A DNA stretch of 64,000 nucleotides from Phoma sp. XZ068 (GCA_004835665.1 RBKR01000029.1:1-64000), one strand, 5' to 3'. Positions 8,879 to 20,983 are shown, counted from the stretch's first letter. Made by a program: numbers and translations. Notes: generated from the letters alone by a model not told the origin.

Positions 8879-10672
8879 ATGTCACCATCTAATCTACCCT
8901 GGATCTCCGCGTTGGAAGATGCCGCCGAGCAATTCGATGGCGGGCCCCGGAGCTTCCCGCTAGCCAGCGAGTCGAGCTTTGCCCACAGGCTCGCATACGA
9001 CCCGCCGAACCTGGACTACCGAAAGCTGTTTTGGAACAAGGCCACTGTCTCGGACTCGCAGCGTGATGCTCTATTGCGCCCGCACAGCGCAGGCTGGCTG
9101 ATTCCGGCCGAGACGAGTGTCTGCAAGCCTGTCTTTGTCGCCCACTCCGCGCTGTCGGCGATATGGCTGTTGAAGGAGACGCTCGACGAGGACGCGCTGC
9201 CTGCTGATGCTTGGGCCCGGCTGGTCTCTGCAGCGCAGGATCTTGCCAGCAGCCCGAGCGACGGCTTCCAGAAGGAACCCCCTTCAGCGCAGCGGCCCCG
9301 CGATTCCCCACCACCGTCGACAAAGCGTGCTGCTGCATCCAGCTCAGCGCGGCCGTTGAAGCGCCTCCGACAAGCCACCGAGCCTCCCAGCCCTGCGACG
9401 CCGCTGGAAGCAGAGGACGAAGCGGAGGAACCTGAGCAGCTTGCGCCGCCCTGCGAACCCGAGGCGGCCGAGGACCCCAAAGAGCCCGTCCATGGACAGG
9501 TTGGACAGGAGGAACCCGCCCAGATCACAAGCGTCTCTAACAAAAACCGCCGTGCTGAGCGGGAGCGCGCCAGGAAGCTGGAGCTCATACGAGCGCAGAA
9601 GAAACAGGACCTTGGGTTGGTACCGCCGCCCGACTCAGCGTCTCGCAGGGAACACGGTGCCTATGCCTCCATCTCGCGGCAGGATGAGCCGTTCATCTCT
9701 TGGATCCTCAAGCAGCCGGTCGATGATGGCGACAACCTGTACAGCAGTGCCCCAGCGCCTTACCTGACAGCTTCTGGCATGCTCGACAAGGCCCGCTCCA
9801 TCGGCAATAATACCTCCCAGGCCTCTGCGGCTGCCTTTCTGCGGAGCTGGCGCACACAAGGTTCACCCTTTGCGCAGGAGTCCGTGGAGGATCGCCCGCC
9901 CGCTTCCTCGCGCACCCGCTGGTCGCTGTCGCAGAAGAGCAGTGCCTCGACGGTGCCGAAGAGCGCGCTCGCCTCCGCCTGGAGCCTGTGCGATCGCTAC
10001 GAGCAGGAGCTGGATATCATCCATATCAAGTACCGCTGGGCCATGGCTTTCCTCGGCAAGGCGTACACCGAGAGGATGGACCAGATCAAGGAGCAAGACG
10101 TCGCCCGCAGCAGGGATGCCAAGAACCGAGGCGGCAGGGGCAAAGTCAGCTCCGAGGCCATGGACGCCCTGCTGCTGTCCGTCACCGCTACGTCGGGGCG
10201 TCAGCAGCGTCAGCGATTCAAGAAGCGGCTGCACCAAGCGCTCCGCTGGTACGAAGCAGCCAAGCAGCTTGGCTGGGGTATGCTCTGCCTGATGCCGCAC
10301 GACATCATCTCCAACTCGTGGGTCGAGAACGATCTCCGCATCCCCTTCTGGCACATCTGGCTCACGTTGGTTGCGAAGGCGAATCCGGTGGCCCACAAAG
10401 CAAGCATGGCCTTGGACGCCTGGCTAGGCTCAGAAGGCATCTCTGGCGGATCCATCAGCGAGAAGGCAACGCTGTCGATCGAGGCAAACACGCCGACATC
10501 AGCGACGCAAGTGGAGGAGATTGAAGACAGCGAGCTGGAAGACGGCGAAGATGGTGACAACCACAGCGTCAAGCCTGCGCCCTCCCAAAGGACTACAAAC
10601 AGCCCTGCGGCCGCCCGTGCAATGCGCCAGCTTACCTTGATCGAGCTCTGTAAGCCTTTTGCAGGCACATAG
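8879..10672 (+). CDS. unrecognised subtelomeric protein, divergent partner of the helicase
   Basis: Single open frame of 597 residues with high GC, starting 213 bp from the helicase ATG on the opposite strand. No catalytic motif is recognised. Features seen: an N-terminal 110-residue region with conserved-looking aromatic residues; a Pro/Glu/Ala-rich low-complexity linker at about 120-215 with a basic patch (KRAAASSSARPLKRLRQ, possible nuclear signal); a second basic patch (RRAERERARK) near 225; then a Trp/Tyr-rich C-terminal domain, roughly 370-520, containing GWGMLCLMPHDIISNSWVE. An acidic tail follows (EEIEDSELEDGEDGD). I recall, without being able to search, similar 'GWG..(L/M)P...(V/I)SNSWVE' proteins in other fungi. 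The head-to-head placement suggests a nuclear role linked to the helicase, which is inference only. It is absent from the inner helicase copy. Confidence 0.75.
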   Translation: MSPSNLPWISALEDAAEQFDGGPRSFPLASESSFAHRLAYDPPNLDYRKLFWNKATVSDSQRDALLRPHSAGWLIPAETSVCKPVFVAHSALSAIWLLKETLDEDALPADAWARLVSAAQDLASSPSDGFQKEPPSAQRPRDSPPPSTKRAAASSSARPLKRLRQATEPPSPATPLEAEDEAEEPEQLAPPCEPEAAEDPKEPVHGQVGQEEPAQITSVSNKNRRAERERARKLELIRAQKKQDLGLVPPPDSASRREHGAYASISRQDEPFISWILKQPVDDGDNLYSSAPAPYLTASGMLDKARSIGNNTSQASAAAFLRSWRTQGSPFAQESVEDRPPASSRTRWSLSQKSSASTVPKSALASAWSLCDRYEQELDIIHIKYRWAMAFLGKAYTERMDQIKEQDVARSRDAKNRGGRGKVSSEAMDALLLSVTATSGRQQRQRFKKRLHQALRWYEAAKQLGWGMLCLMPHDIISNSWVENDLRIPFWHIWLTLVAKANPVAHKASMALDAWLGSEGISGGSISEKATLSIEANTPTSATQVEEIEDSELEDGEDGDNHSVKPAPSQRTTNSPAAARAMRQLTLIELCKPFAGT

Positions 10673-11049
10673 TGTGCTGTAATCAATTGCTCTGTGCTGT
10701 GCATTTAGTGTGTTACTTTCTTGCGTTGGTGTTTACAGTGTTGATGTTCTGCTGTGTTGATGCAGTTGTTGTCCGCGCGCTAGCGCAACCCTAACCACAA
10801 CATTAAACCCTACCCCCATGATTTACAAAGCCGATTTCGCTACAACTTGCACAGGTAATGCGGGTTATTGTCGCAAAACATATGTCCAAGTTTGAAGCAG
10901 ATCCAATCTGTTGTTGCAGAACGACCGTAGTTGGGAGAAAAACCAACCGTACCCATGATAAGATATCCGCGGCAAATCTGTAGCCCTGGTCCCTAACAAA
11001 TCCGTACCCCTAAATCAACCATTGGAATGGTTGGCCTACCCATCTGGGT
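10673..11049. other. spacer joining the outer intact unit to the inner RIP-mutated unit
   Basis: No gene. It starts with GT-rich 3'-flanking sequence and contains interstitial telomere-like AACCCTAACC and AAACCCTACCCCC at about 10788-10818. It ends in GGGTTAGATAACTCTAACCCTAAC, where similarity to the outer subtelomere (about 1810) begins. Base composition is mixed, unlike the AT-rich DNA that follows. Confidence 0.6.
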
Positions 11050-12844
11050 TAGATAACTCTAACCCTAACTTATATCTAGCTCTAAACCTAACTTTATACT
11101 ATAAACACCTTATAGGCTCTCTAAATACCTTATAGGCTCTCTACTTACTCTCTACCTTCTACTTCTCTTCTTACCCTCTCTAACGCCTTAATAATATAAT
11201 CTCTACTATCTACTACTAACTATAAACCTCTTTAGCTTATAGAGCCTTATACCTATATCCTACTCTCTACTATAGGTTACTACTCTTTTCTTCTTTACTT
11301 TACTCTTTCCTACCCTTACTATGCTCTTAAACTGCTCTACCTTATACTCTTTACACGTCTAGGGCCTTTCTACGCGCCCCTACTATATAGATAGGTATCT
11401 ACTATACCCTCTTTATATCTTACTATTATATAGGTTATAGGGGCCTCTTTATAGGTTATAGACCTCTCTATAGGCTTAGAGGCACCTCTACTATTTATAT
11501 ACTTTACTATTAACCTCTTTTTATTCTATACTATTATCTATTCTCTTAACTACTATACTTAGTATCTTTATTATACCTTATTATAGCTTACTTCTAAACC
11601 TATCCTCTTTAACTCTAACTTACTTTACTTTACTAACTTCTTAGTAATACTTTATTATAGCTTTATTACCTACCTCTTCTCTTTTCTTAACTACTATACT
11701 TCTTATACCTCTCTATAGGCCTTCTACCTACTCCTTCTACTTTACTACTATACTTAGCTTCTCTATAATACCTAACAGGCCTACTACCTACCCCCCTTCT
11801 CTCTCTTACTCTCCTATTATAGATCTCCCTATAGGCCTCTATTCCTTTATCTACTTACCCTAAATACTAGTAACTCTAACCTTTACCCTCTTTTATACCT
11901 TTATATCTAACTCTATACCTACTTCTTTACTCTTATATAATACTTAATAGGCCTATAACCTACTCTTCTCTTATATACTATAATATCTATAGGTTTAGGA
12001 ATACCTTTCTAGCTATAGCACTATAATTAGATTTACTAAACTTCTCTAACTACTCTTCTATCTTATAATAATACTCTATAAATACCTAAAATACCTTATT
12101 ATATATTTCTTTTATCCTGCTTTATCTTTCTAAACTACCTAATAACTTTTCTCTCTACTATTTATTCTTATACCTAATCTATAAAACAACCTACTCTACT
12201 TAATCTAAATTAGTATAATTAATATAATAGACACCTTTATATATAAATAACTCCTTGTACCTCTTCTATTTACTATCCTACTAGCTTTTCTACCTATTAT
12301 ATATATCTTTCTTAACTACTCTACTAACCCTAACTTTTATTAATATATACAGCTACTTTAGGTTAGAGACTTACTTAGTTTTAGTCTACTCTCTCTAGAC
12401 TATAGGCTCTTTCTAGGTTAGAAACTCTTCTTAAATAATTAGCTCTTACTATTTAAAAGTACTAATATAGGCTCCCTTAGCTTAGAGAGACTACTTTTAG
12501 GCTACTTAGATTAGGTTAGACTACTTTTAGACTACTTAGAGTAGTATACTACTTAGTATACTATATAGGGAACTATTTAGAGTAGTGTCTTACCTATTAT
12601 ACTACTTAGGTTACTACTTAGAGAACTACTTAGGTTATAGGTCTTCTTATTAGCTTCTATATCCTTCTATATACTATTATCTGCTTAACCTAAATATAGT
12701 AAACTCTAACCCTATTCTAACTTATATCTAGACCTAACTATAACTCTACTACTCTTAACCTATATTCTAGCCTAAACCTAACTTAGCTACACTACTTCTA
12801 TAAATTATAAAATAAAAAATTCTTTTATTTACTACTACTATACC
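11050..12844. repeat. RIP-mutated copy of the subtelomeric repeat region
   Basis: Aligns by eye, in the same orientation, with about 1810-3985. For example TAACGCCTTAATAATATAAT here corresponds to TGACGCCTTGATGATGTGAT at about 1919. Nearly all differences are C to T or G to A, giving TpA where the outer copy has CpA, TpG or CpG. It is several hundred bases shorter than the outer region, mostly through fewer GGGCCCACCGCC-type blocks. Confidence 0.85.
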
Positions 12845-13899
12845 TACTACTTCTACTCTACTATTAGCTATATAATCTAATAAAACTCCCCTACTAGCCT
12901 ATTACTTTTAATATATTCTAATGCCTATTTATACTCTAAATACCTAACTAATCCTTCTATTAAACTTGCATCTATACCCTACTCTACTAACTATATAACC
13001 TATTACTCTGCTACTCCTTACTTACTGCTATATACTAATCCTAATAATTCTACTACTAACACCTCTTAGTATTAATAATCTCTTCTATCTGCCCTCTAAT
13101 ACTATCTATATCTATTATCTTTCTATTAGTTATATACCTTCTATAGTACTCTATACTAAAAACAACCTAAATACTTCTTAAACTATATCTTCTCCTCTAC
13201 TACCTTAATTATCTTCTTTACCTACTAACTCTCTAGCCTCTAACACTTCTATATATTATACCTACTTTTTCTATTGCCTACTACCTTATATATACTATAC
13301 TACTTTATCTACTATACTAACTACCTATATAACTACTCTATATTAGTAAACTCTTGCTACTACTACTATATTAATATCTATTATAGGCTGTATTATACTT
13401 ATTACTACTACTTAAATACCTACTATACCTCCTCTTACTCTACCTTAACTATATCTATATCCTTTATATTACTACTACCTCTCTTATCTTTCTTACTTTC
13501 TTCCTTCTTTATCTTCTTCTTATTATCTTCCTTACTATCTACTCTTCTATATATATTATACTTCTCTTCTCCTTCTTTATATACTACCTGCTCTTTTTCT
13601 TACCTGTCTAAATACCTATCTAATACTACCTGCCTATATATTACTATCTTATCTATACCTTTAATATATACTTATACTAGCTACTACTCTACCTCTACCT
13701 ACTTATTCTTAGCTGCCTACTACTCTCCTTCCTATATAATTATAACTGCCTTGCTATATAACCTATCTTGTCCTATATACTTACTTTCCTATATATAATC
13801 TAATATAGTAAATAGCTAATTAATATATATAATATACTAGATATCTAGTATATTAATACCTATCTCTAACGCGCTTATTACTATAATTATATACTTCTT
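12845..13899 (-). pseudogene. RIP-destroyed second helicase copy, 3' (C-terminal) part
   Basis: Continues the collinear match to the intact helicase, about 4004-5062, on the same strand. Runs such as ATCTAATAAAACTCC match ATCCAACAAAACTCC at the intact 3' end. Stops occur in every frame, and the conserved helicase motif VI region is unreadable. It is cut at 13900 by insertion of the gypsy element and resumes at 21236. Confidence 0.85.
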
Positions 13900-13904
13900 A
13901 CTAG

Positions 13905-14137
13905 TGTCAGGCTTAATAGCCGGGGGCACTAGGGAGAGAAGTATCGATACAAGCAGGCAGGACTACAATAGTCCCAAACAAGGTCAATTAACAGTAGACT
14001 GTTCGCTACCTTATAACAAACAGCTGAGCTAGGCTCTATATACTCTAGTTACCCCGCACGGAGGTAACTCCGGTGACTACGCCCTACCCAAGCGTAGTAA
14101 TACGAGTATTCAACTCCTAGAAGCCATGTGTCTGACA
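13905..14137 (-). repeat. 3' LTR of gypsy element
   Basis: 233 bp, direct copy of 20998-21230. I count 11 differences between the two LTRs, all transitions (for example CGG/CAG, ATCGAT/ATTGAT, CTGACA/CTAACA). This pattern points to light RIP rather than ordinary drift. Termini are TGTCAG...CTGACA. Confidence 0.93.
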
Positions 14138-14151
14138 ATATCCCCCTTCTA
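14138..14151 (-). other. polypurine tract for plus-strand priming
   Basis: Read on the minus strand, AGAAGGGGGATAT lies immediately upstream of the 3' LTR. This is the expected position of a retroelement polypurine tract and it fixes the element's orientation independently of the coding remnants. Confidence 0.7.
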
Positions 14152-14664
14152 CAGTTGAACGTCCCAGGCAACCACAGAGGAACATGTTAGTGGCCGTTTC
14201 AAGCTATTGTGGGCCGTTATAGCCCTGTACTGGGAGGATAGGCAGTAGGTGGCCCAGCTTGAGTTGGAGGCGGGCTCAGGCTCCTGGAGGGAAATTTCTA
14301 CGTTCACCTTCACCTTCACCTGGAATTCCATTTGCCTGCGCTCCAATTCTGTCTGCTGGCCAGCAGGGTGCCCATAGGCCTCTAATAGGTTTCTATCCAC
14401 GATTTCTAGCCATTACTCCTTCTTCCCACTACACAATTCAGTAAGTTTTTAAGATTTTCTATTTTCAAATCCTAGCCCTAATAAGTCCCAATATAGGCCA
14501 TTTTAAGCTATTATAGCCCAAGTTAGCTCATTAGGGCTTATCAGAACCAGTTCGAGCTTTGTTTAACCATTTTAGCGCTAACTAGACCATTTTAGACCAT
14601 TCTGCGCCGTTCCCGACCGTTTTTGCGCATTACACCGCCTACCAGCACCTTCCAGCCGCCGACC

Positions 14665-15637
14665 ATGGATTACTCAGAGGTCTCAAACAATATAGTGCCT
14701 AATTCCCACCATATAGCCTTTAGCTGCGTCCGCTGCATCAATTACTTCAGTAAGGGTAGCGTCTCCTTCACTAACCGCCTGGGCTGCCGCTTCCCCCCAG
14801 TCAACGACAGCAATCGGCACCTCTACCATGCTTGGGTCCACAAGGTCGATGCTAGCGAGGACATCCAGACCATGCAGTGCATACAGTGTTTCTTCACCAA
14901 CTCAGACTGCTTTGCGGTATGTAGCCTCATTATAGGTCATTATCAACCGTTGTAGTCCGTTCTAACCTGTTACAGCCACCCAAAGCCATCTTTAACCATC
15001 TCAACACAATTCGCAAGCACTTCAACACGCTCAGCTCAGCTACGCGCACTAAGGCCCAGCCTAAGTCCAAGGGGGTGCTCGAGAGCGCAAAGGTCCAGGC
15101 CAGGAGCAATTTAATCTCCAATGCACGCCAAGTCACCAAGATAATCAAGGGGTGAGCCATTTCGCCCCCTTATTGACCATTCTTGGCTCTTACTAACCCC
15201 TTTAGGGAGTTCAAGCCCTATGCTAACCACCTCTTCCTGCACTCAGGTGTTCGCGCCTCTCAAGGCGAACCTGCGACTGAGGTGCGTCCCGTCAGCCAAA
15301 AGCGCGACAAGGTCTCCACCCAGGCCAAGGTTAAGGGCAATAAGCGCAAGCTTGAGCTGCAGGCTGCTGCTAAGGCCGCTTCTCCCGCCAAGAAGGTCAG
15401 TTTTCCCCCTTTTAAGCCACCTTAGGCCATTCTGACCCATTATAGGCCAAGGGCGTCCTTGTCAACAGCAAGAGGCGTGATCTTGAGGCCAGGGCCACTA
15501 TTCTTGTAAGTAAGATCAAGGAACTCCGCCTCTCCAAGGCTAGCAAGTCTGCTGCCAACAAGGGCAAGATTACCAAGCGCATGAACATAAAGGACAAGGA
15601 GCGTGAGGAACTTCTAGCTAAGGCTGCCAAGTTATGA
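14665..15637 (+). CDS. intact four-exon antisense gene inside the gypsy element; basic protein with Cys-rich N-terminus
   Basis: Assembled by eye: exons 14665-14916, 14976-15151, 15206-15395 and 15446-15637, total 810 nt, 269 residues. Introns are 59, 54 and 50 nt, all GT...AG, with branch-like TTCTAAC, TACTAAC and TCTGACC before the acceptors; phases 0, 2, 0 keep the frame. The N-terminal 85 residues hold CVRC, a single C, CIQC and a further C plus histidines, possibly a zinc-binding fold. The remaining two thirds are Lys/Ala/Arg-rich with little else, suggesting nucleic-acid binding. It lies downstream of pol and opposite to it. It is undamaged although gag and pol are full of stops, which implies constraint or chance sparing. 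Family unknown to me. Confidence 0.65.
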
Positions 15638-15967
15638 GAGGTAATAGGTGGTTTCAAGGCATTCTGAGGCGTATTCAGTAATTCTAGGGTAAAATAGTGC
15701 ATAACAGGGTAATATGGCCCCTTCTAGCGTACATGGGATAATACCCGGTTTTCTGCTGCTTTAGCAGCCATCAATAGTCATAGTTCATTCAAATTCCACT
15801 CTTGTAACCTTTCTATGCCATTTTGTAATATAATAGGCCATTATAGCCCCTAGCACCTCCTACTATTGTCAAGTGCCATTAAACACCTAAAACCCAGTAG
15901 AAAAAATAGTAAAGGTAACTTTTTCAACTTTAGTAGTAGTAGTACACTTAGGATTTCTATAATTTTC
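15638..15967. other. non-coding spacer between antisense gene and pol in the gypsy element
   Basis: No gene is supported. It is rich in short GGCCATTNTAGGCC-like units and AT-rich sequence that runs up to the end of the chromodomain frame on the minus strand. Confidence 0.5.
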
Positions 15968-18900
15968 CTAAGTATTGGGATATTTTTCCCTTTTCTTAGG
16001 CGGCCGTCCCGGGCGCCTCTTAGGTTGTTGCTGTTTATTCTGTCGCCTAGGTAGTATTTTCTCCCTTTCCCAGAACTGTTTAAGCGCATTAGAGGATATA
16101 TTAACCCCAGGCTCCCATGAGTTCTCTTCAGAGGAAAAATTAGCCCATTTTACGTAATAGAGCCAATTTCCATCCTCATCTTGCTTTCGTTCGAGTATTT
16201 TTTCCACCTCCCACACATCATCGCCATAAGTGCGAAGAGTGTCCGGAATTAGGGTTGCTAGGTGTGGAAGTAGGCCTTTTAGGTCAAAAGGTTCTAATAA
16301 TAACGCATAGAAGACCAGATGAACGCTTTAGAGTCCAGGTAGGTCCACTTTGAACAATAATAGGCCAATCTAGGCCATTATACGCCCCAGGCCCACATAC
16401 TTCCAATCTAGTTTGCGTTTTAGCCTGGTCGATCGCATATATCGGTTTGAAACCATAACTTGGTCGCCTACTATAAATAGAATAGGTAACCTTAACTTAT
16501 TCTAGTACGCCTATTAATACGCATTTACTGCAAGTATCTTCTTCTTACATTCCCGTTGTAGTTCTAGGAGTTTGGTCGCAACCTGCCTCCCAAGGGGCGA
16601 TTCGCCCTGGCCAAGGGCCATACTAGGCCAGTCCGCCCCCCTAGGGTCCAAACCATAGTTTGCCCAGAAGGGTGTGGTCTTAATAGTCAAGTGTACACTA
16701 TCATTGTACGCAAACTCCGCTACTAAAATCCATAGGGCCCAATCATCCTGTTCTAACAAACAGTAGCATCAAAGATATTGTTCTAAGGTCTAGTTCTGCC
16801 TTTCTATCTGTCCATCTATCTATAGGTAATAGGCAGACGTAAGAACCCTCCTAGAGTTCAGATAATGTTAAAAGGTGTCCCAGTATTTCGCGTTCATTAG
16901 CAGGCCCCAGTCAGAAATAATTCGTTTAGGGGCTCCGTGCAATCAGATTATCTCCCTTATCCAGGACTGTGCTAGGTCAACTCCGTCCCAATCGCCCCTG
17001 GCTAGGATATAATAGGCCATTTTAGTCAATCAGCACACCACTACCAACACCGCATCATATACCACACCACTCATCTTGCTAGGGGGAAGTTCCGGGATAA
17101 AGTCCATCGTGACTTCCTCCCATAGTCTGTCAGGTAGTAGGAGTAGTGCTAGCAGCCCATACGGTTTGTGCCTTGCTAGTGTCAACCTTCTACAGGGTAT
17201 ACACTCCCTGCAGTACTAAGCTACATCCTCTCTCATGCCCTTCCACACATATCAGCACTAGAGTTTCTCTAATATCCTTCTTGCACCAAAATGTCCCGCC
17301 ATTGGGTTATCATGGCATTCATAAAGGGCTTCTGCTCTTTCCTGCAGTGTTACTAGCTCCTTGACGCCCAACTAGGATACAGCAGAGCGTTCTGGATCGT
17401 TATGGGCCGTTTTGGGCCCCACAGCGCTAGTATCCGTCTCGGTGTCTGTTTCCGTGTCAGACTTCTCTTCCATGGTCCTAGGTTCCCTCAGGGATTGCTT
17501 ATCAGCCTTCCAGAATTCCCAAAGAGCCGTGCTTGTCTCCTCCAGTAGGGTATATATTGCCTTTAACCATATTATTACCGCAGCTACCAAAGTGCTTAAG
17601 TCTCTTTTCCCATTCAAGAGATCCTTCATTGGTTGTACAAATGCCTGATTATACTTTTAGGAGGGCTTTTGCGCCTCACTCATATAATCAGGTCTCCTTA
17701 ATAGCCCATCTGCTGGGTTTATTTTCCCAGGTCAGTAGGTTAAAGTAAAATCATACTAGCTTAGTACCAAGTATAACCAAACCTGCCAGTAGTTCAACAC
17801 CTTGGTCTCCATAAACCATTTTAGGTTCATATAGTCTGTAAGAATTTCGAAATAGATCCCCTAGAGGTAATATCGCCAGTACTTCACACTCTTTACAATT
17901 GCTAGTAATTCCTAATCATGTGTGTCGTAGTTGTACTCCGCTTGGATAAGCTTGCGCAAATAAAAGCCTATTGGCCTCCATTAGTCCACCTTGCCCCATC
18001 CTGGGCCATATTGGCTCAGTATGCCTAAAATTACTCCACCTAAAGCATCAACTTCTAGTCTGGTTTGTTTTCCTTTCTCAAAGTAAGCAAGGATTAGGAC
18101 TGTTAAGAAGGCGTCCTTCAGCTGCTTAAAGGCTTTCTTTACCACCTCTAGCAAGTGTAGCAGCTAGCTTTCCTCCCTCTTCATGGCTAGCCCAGCCCGG
18201 GCCTAGCCTGGGTCCTTTCTTGTCAATGTTGTAAGTAGGAGTACTATACAGCTAAATCCTTCAATAAAGCGTCAATAATAGTTCATAAATCCCACAAAAA
18301 CGCGTATATCGCGTACTGTGGCCGGTAATGGCCAATCTTAGATCGTTTTGGCCCTTTCTAGGTCAATACTAACCCCTTGTAGGGATACCACGTATCCAAG
18401 GTACTCTGTGCGCTGTATATGCCATTCGCACTTCAATAGCTTGACATACAGCTTATATTACCACAATTGTTCCAGAATTTCTTGAACATAGGCAATGTGC
18501 TCCTCTTCTGTGTTTAAGAATATTAAGATATCATCCAAGTACACAATACACGTAACATCTACCAGTCCTGCCAAGGCTTCGTTTATATATGCCTAGAACT
18601 AAGCAGGTGCGTTTATTAGGCCAAAGGGCATAACAGTATACTCAAAATAACCGTATCTAGTCCAGAATGCAGTCTTCCATTCATCTCCTTCCCTTATTCA
18701 GATCCAGTAATAGGCATCCCTAATATCTAACTTGGTAAATACCTTTGCCTTTAAGAGGCGATCTAGGGACTCAGAGATTAGGGGTAGCAGGTGCCAATTC
18801 TTCACAGTTATCTTGTTAAGGCCTCTAAAGTCCACACAAAGGCGCAAACTACCATCCTTTTTCTTTGCAAACAATATTAGGGCCCCAGCAGAGGATCTTA

Positions 18901-19690
18901 AGCGTCAAATCCAACCTCTCGCCATATAGTCAACTAGGTATTTCCGCAACACCACCAACTCTGCCTCCAACAGACCATATAAGGGCTGATACAGGGGTGT
19001 GGTTCCTTCAGCTAAATTAATTGCCAAATCATTCAAGCTGTGGTCAGGTAAACACCATACATCATCTTCTAATACAACATCCGCAAAATCGGCATAGTAT
19101 ATAGGCATTTTGTCCACATTAGGTTAATCTGGCCCGTTCTAGCCTGTAAAGGCCACAAGACAGGCATATATGTCCGTCTAGGGGTTACGCATAGTGCAAT
19201 CAAACTCTTCTGCGTCTTCTAACGCTATCTTAGAGAATTTAGTCATACTCTTAACCTTTGTCCCCCTAAAGAGCACGCGCCAAGTAGCGTAATTAATCTT
19301 AGGCTAACACATGTCAATCCAAGGCAGGCCCAAATACATTTGGTACCTTCTAAGGTCAGTAACCACAAATAGTATATCACCTGCCTCCTTACGGCCTCAT
19401 AAGTCAACTACAGTTGTTCTCACAGTTGTAGTGCCGTATATCCATATTGTAGACCCATCTACCCCCTCTGCAAGGAATTCAGGCAGGGGATCTACACAGA
19501 GATTTTGCTCCTTTGCTACAATTGCAGAGAGCAAATTGAGCTAGGAGCCCCCATCTACCAAGGCCTCTATCAGTCTGGAAGATCCCACAGTCGCTTCTAC
19601 TGTAAGCAGCCGTACTAGCTAAGGGTGTAATGCTGCGCGAAGGGTGCCAAGATCCCTACTCTCCTGTATATAAGAGATATAGGCAAGAAG
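15968..19690 (-). pseudogene. gypsy pol pseudogene (protease, RT, RNase H, integrase, chromodomain)
   Basis: Broken frames in order from right to left. A retroviral-type aspartic protease with LVDGGSQ lies near 19500-19560. Reverse transcriptase follows, with its YLDD box intact at about 18524-18545. An RNase H region lies near 17900-18060, an integrase zinc-binding and core region at about 16500-17370, and a chromodomain (WEVEKILERKQDEDG..., W-Y-V-K-W core) at 15968-16216. Many interrupting stops are TAG where the family has Trp, as expected from G-to-A RIP on this strand. The element cannot encode its own transposition proteins as it stands. Confidence 0.85.
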
Positions 19691-20940
19691 GAGCAGATCT
19701 AATCCTTCCACCCCTTGCCTTTTCCCAAGTCCCCCCCTTCTTTAGGTTTCATAGACTTATCAGGGTTTGGACACTTCAGTCTAATGTGTCCTACCTCCCC
19801 ACACCCATAACAGGTTACTATAGAGCAGTCTGCCCTTGGCTTCAACCCCTTGGGCCTCTTTAGGCCACTATAGTCAGGACTACCCTCTTTCTCACACTTT
19901 GTAGCCTCTTTGGACCCCTTTGTATCTTTCAAGTTGCCTTTCTACTTCCCTGACTCCTTAGGAGGTTTTTCCTCCTTTGAGTTCTTGGGACGGCCCCTCT
20001 GTCAATAAATTGTGTTGGCAACCTCTTCTACCTAGCTAAGTATCACACAACGCTCCTCCAGGTACATAAATAGCTGCCTTTGTATCTCTTCAGGCAATGC
20101 ATAGATATATCCAATTACTTAGAGGTTTGCTCCATACATATCGCCTAGTTCTTCCCAGTAAGGCCTCATATAATCTAGCAAATCCATAGGACTGCTATAA
20201 GGAAGCATTTTAGCACGACTCAAGGCCTCATATGCTTTTTATCTCCTTTCTAAGATAGTGCCTAGGGAGCCTAGCATCACAGCTTTCATAGCTTCCCAGG
20301 TTAGATTCCACAAAGAATCCACGCAAAGTTGGTCAGTACAGTACGCCAACCATAAGGTCTTCATAGTCTCTAACAAATACTATACACCAAAATCAACCTT
20401 TTGCGTCTCCTGTAGGAAGTTAGCAGGCAGTCTATCAAAAAACCGCTCGCAATCTCGCTTCCAGCAGTTATATACTACACGTGTCCACTTAGCAAACACA
20501 TGTAGTAGCTCGGGGCGAGGTAAACCTAAAGTTAGGACCACAGGAACTACTATAGCCAACTAAGCTCCACTAGGGATAGCTTGCAGGGCATTAACATCTC
20601 CAGCAAGGTATCTAGCCTTCATTTCCTTAAGGCAAGCCACTCGTTGCATCTTTGTAGCCCTCTCATGCCAAGCTTCCAACTCTTGCAGCTCTTGTTCCAC
20701 ACTGTCCACCACTAGGGTATTCTAGGCCTCCACGGGCCGCTGTGACCCGTCAGAGGGTCCGCTGGCTCATACTGGCAAGCCTCGTGCCTCATTCGTCGCA
20801 TTCAAGGAGACAATAGGTCAATTGTCCCTTGGCATCGTGTCCTAAGTTCCCGCCGTCCTTGAGGTCAAGGACTCCCCTGTCACCACAGGAAAAGAGGCTT
20901 CCAGTAGTTCCAGGGTAAGTTCCTCTGCAATAGGGCTTGA
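19691..20940 (-). pseudogene. gypsy gag pseudogene with CCHC zinc knuckle
   Basis: A minus-strand frame at 19699-19932 carries CYGCGEVGHIRLKC, a CX2CX4HX4C nucleocapsid knuckle, followed by a Lys/Pro/Glu-rich linker. Upstream, toward the 5' LTR, the capsid-like frame is interrupted by several TAG stops. Only the knuckle segment is clearly recognisable. Confidence 0.75.
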
Positions 20941-20983
20941 TCAGTCACTCATTCTGTAATACCACAATCTACTCCCCAGTAAA

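Noticed and set aside
13274..13930. Open Tyr/Leu/Ser-rich frames in AT-rich DNA (13274-13798, also 23685-23930)
   Set aside because: Products of RIP-made TA/CTA words; collinear with the destroyed helicase copy on the other strand.
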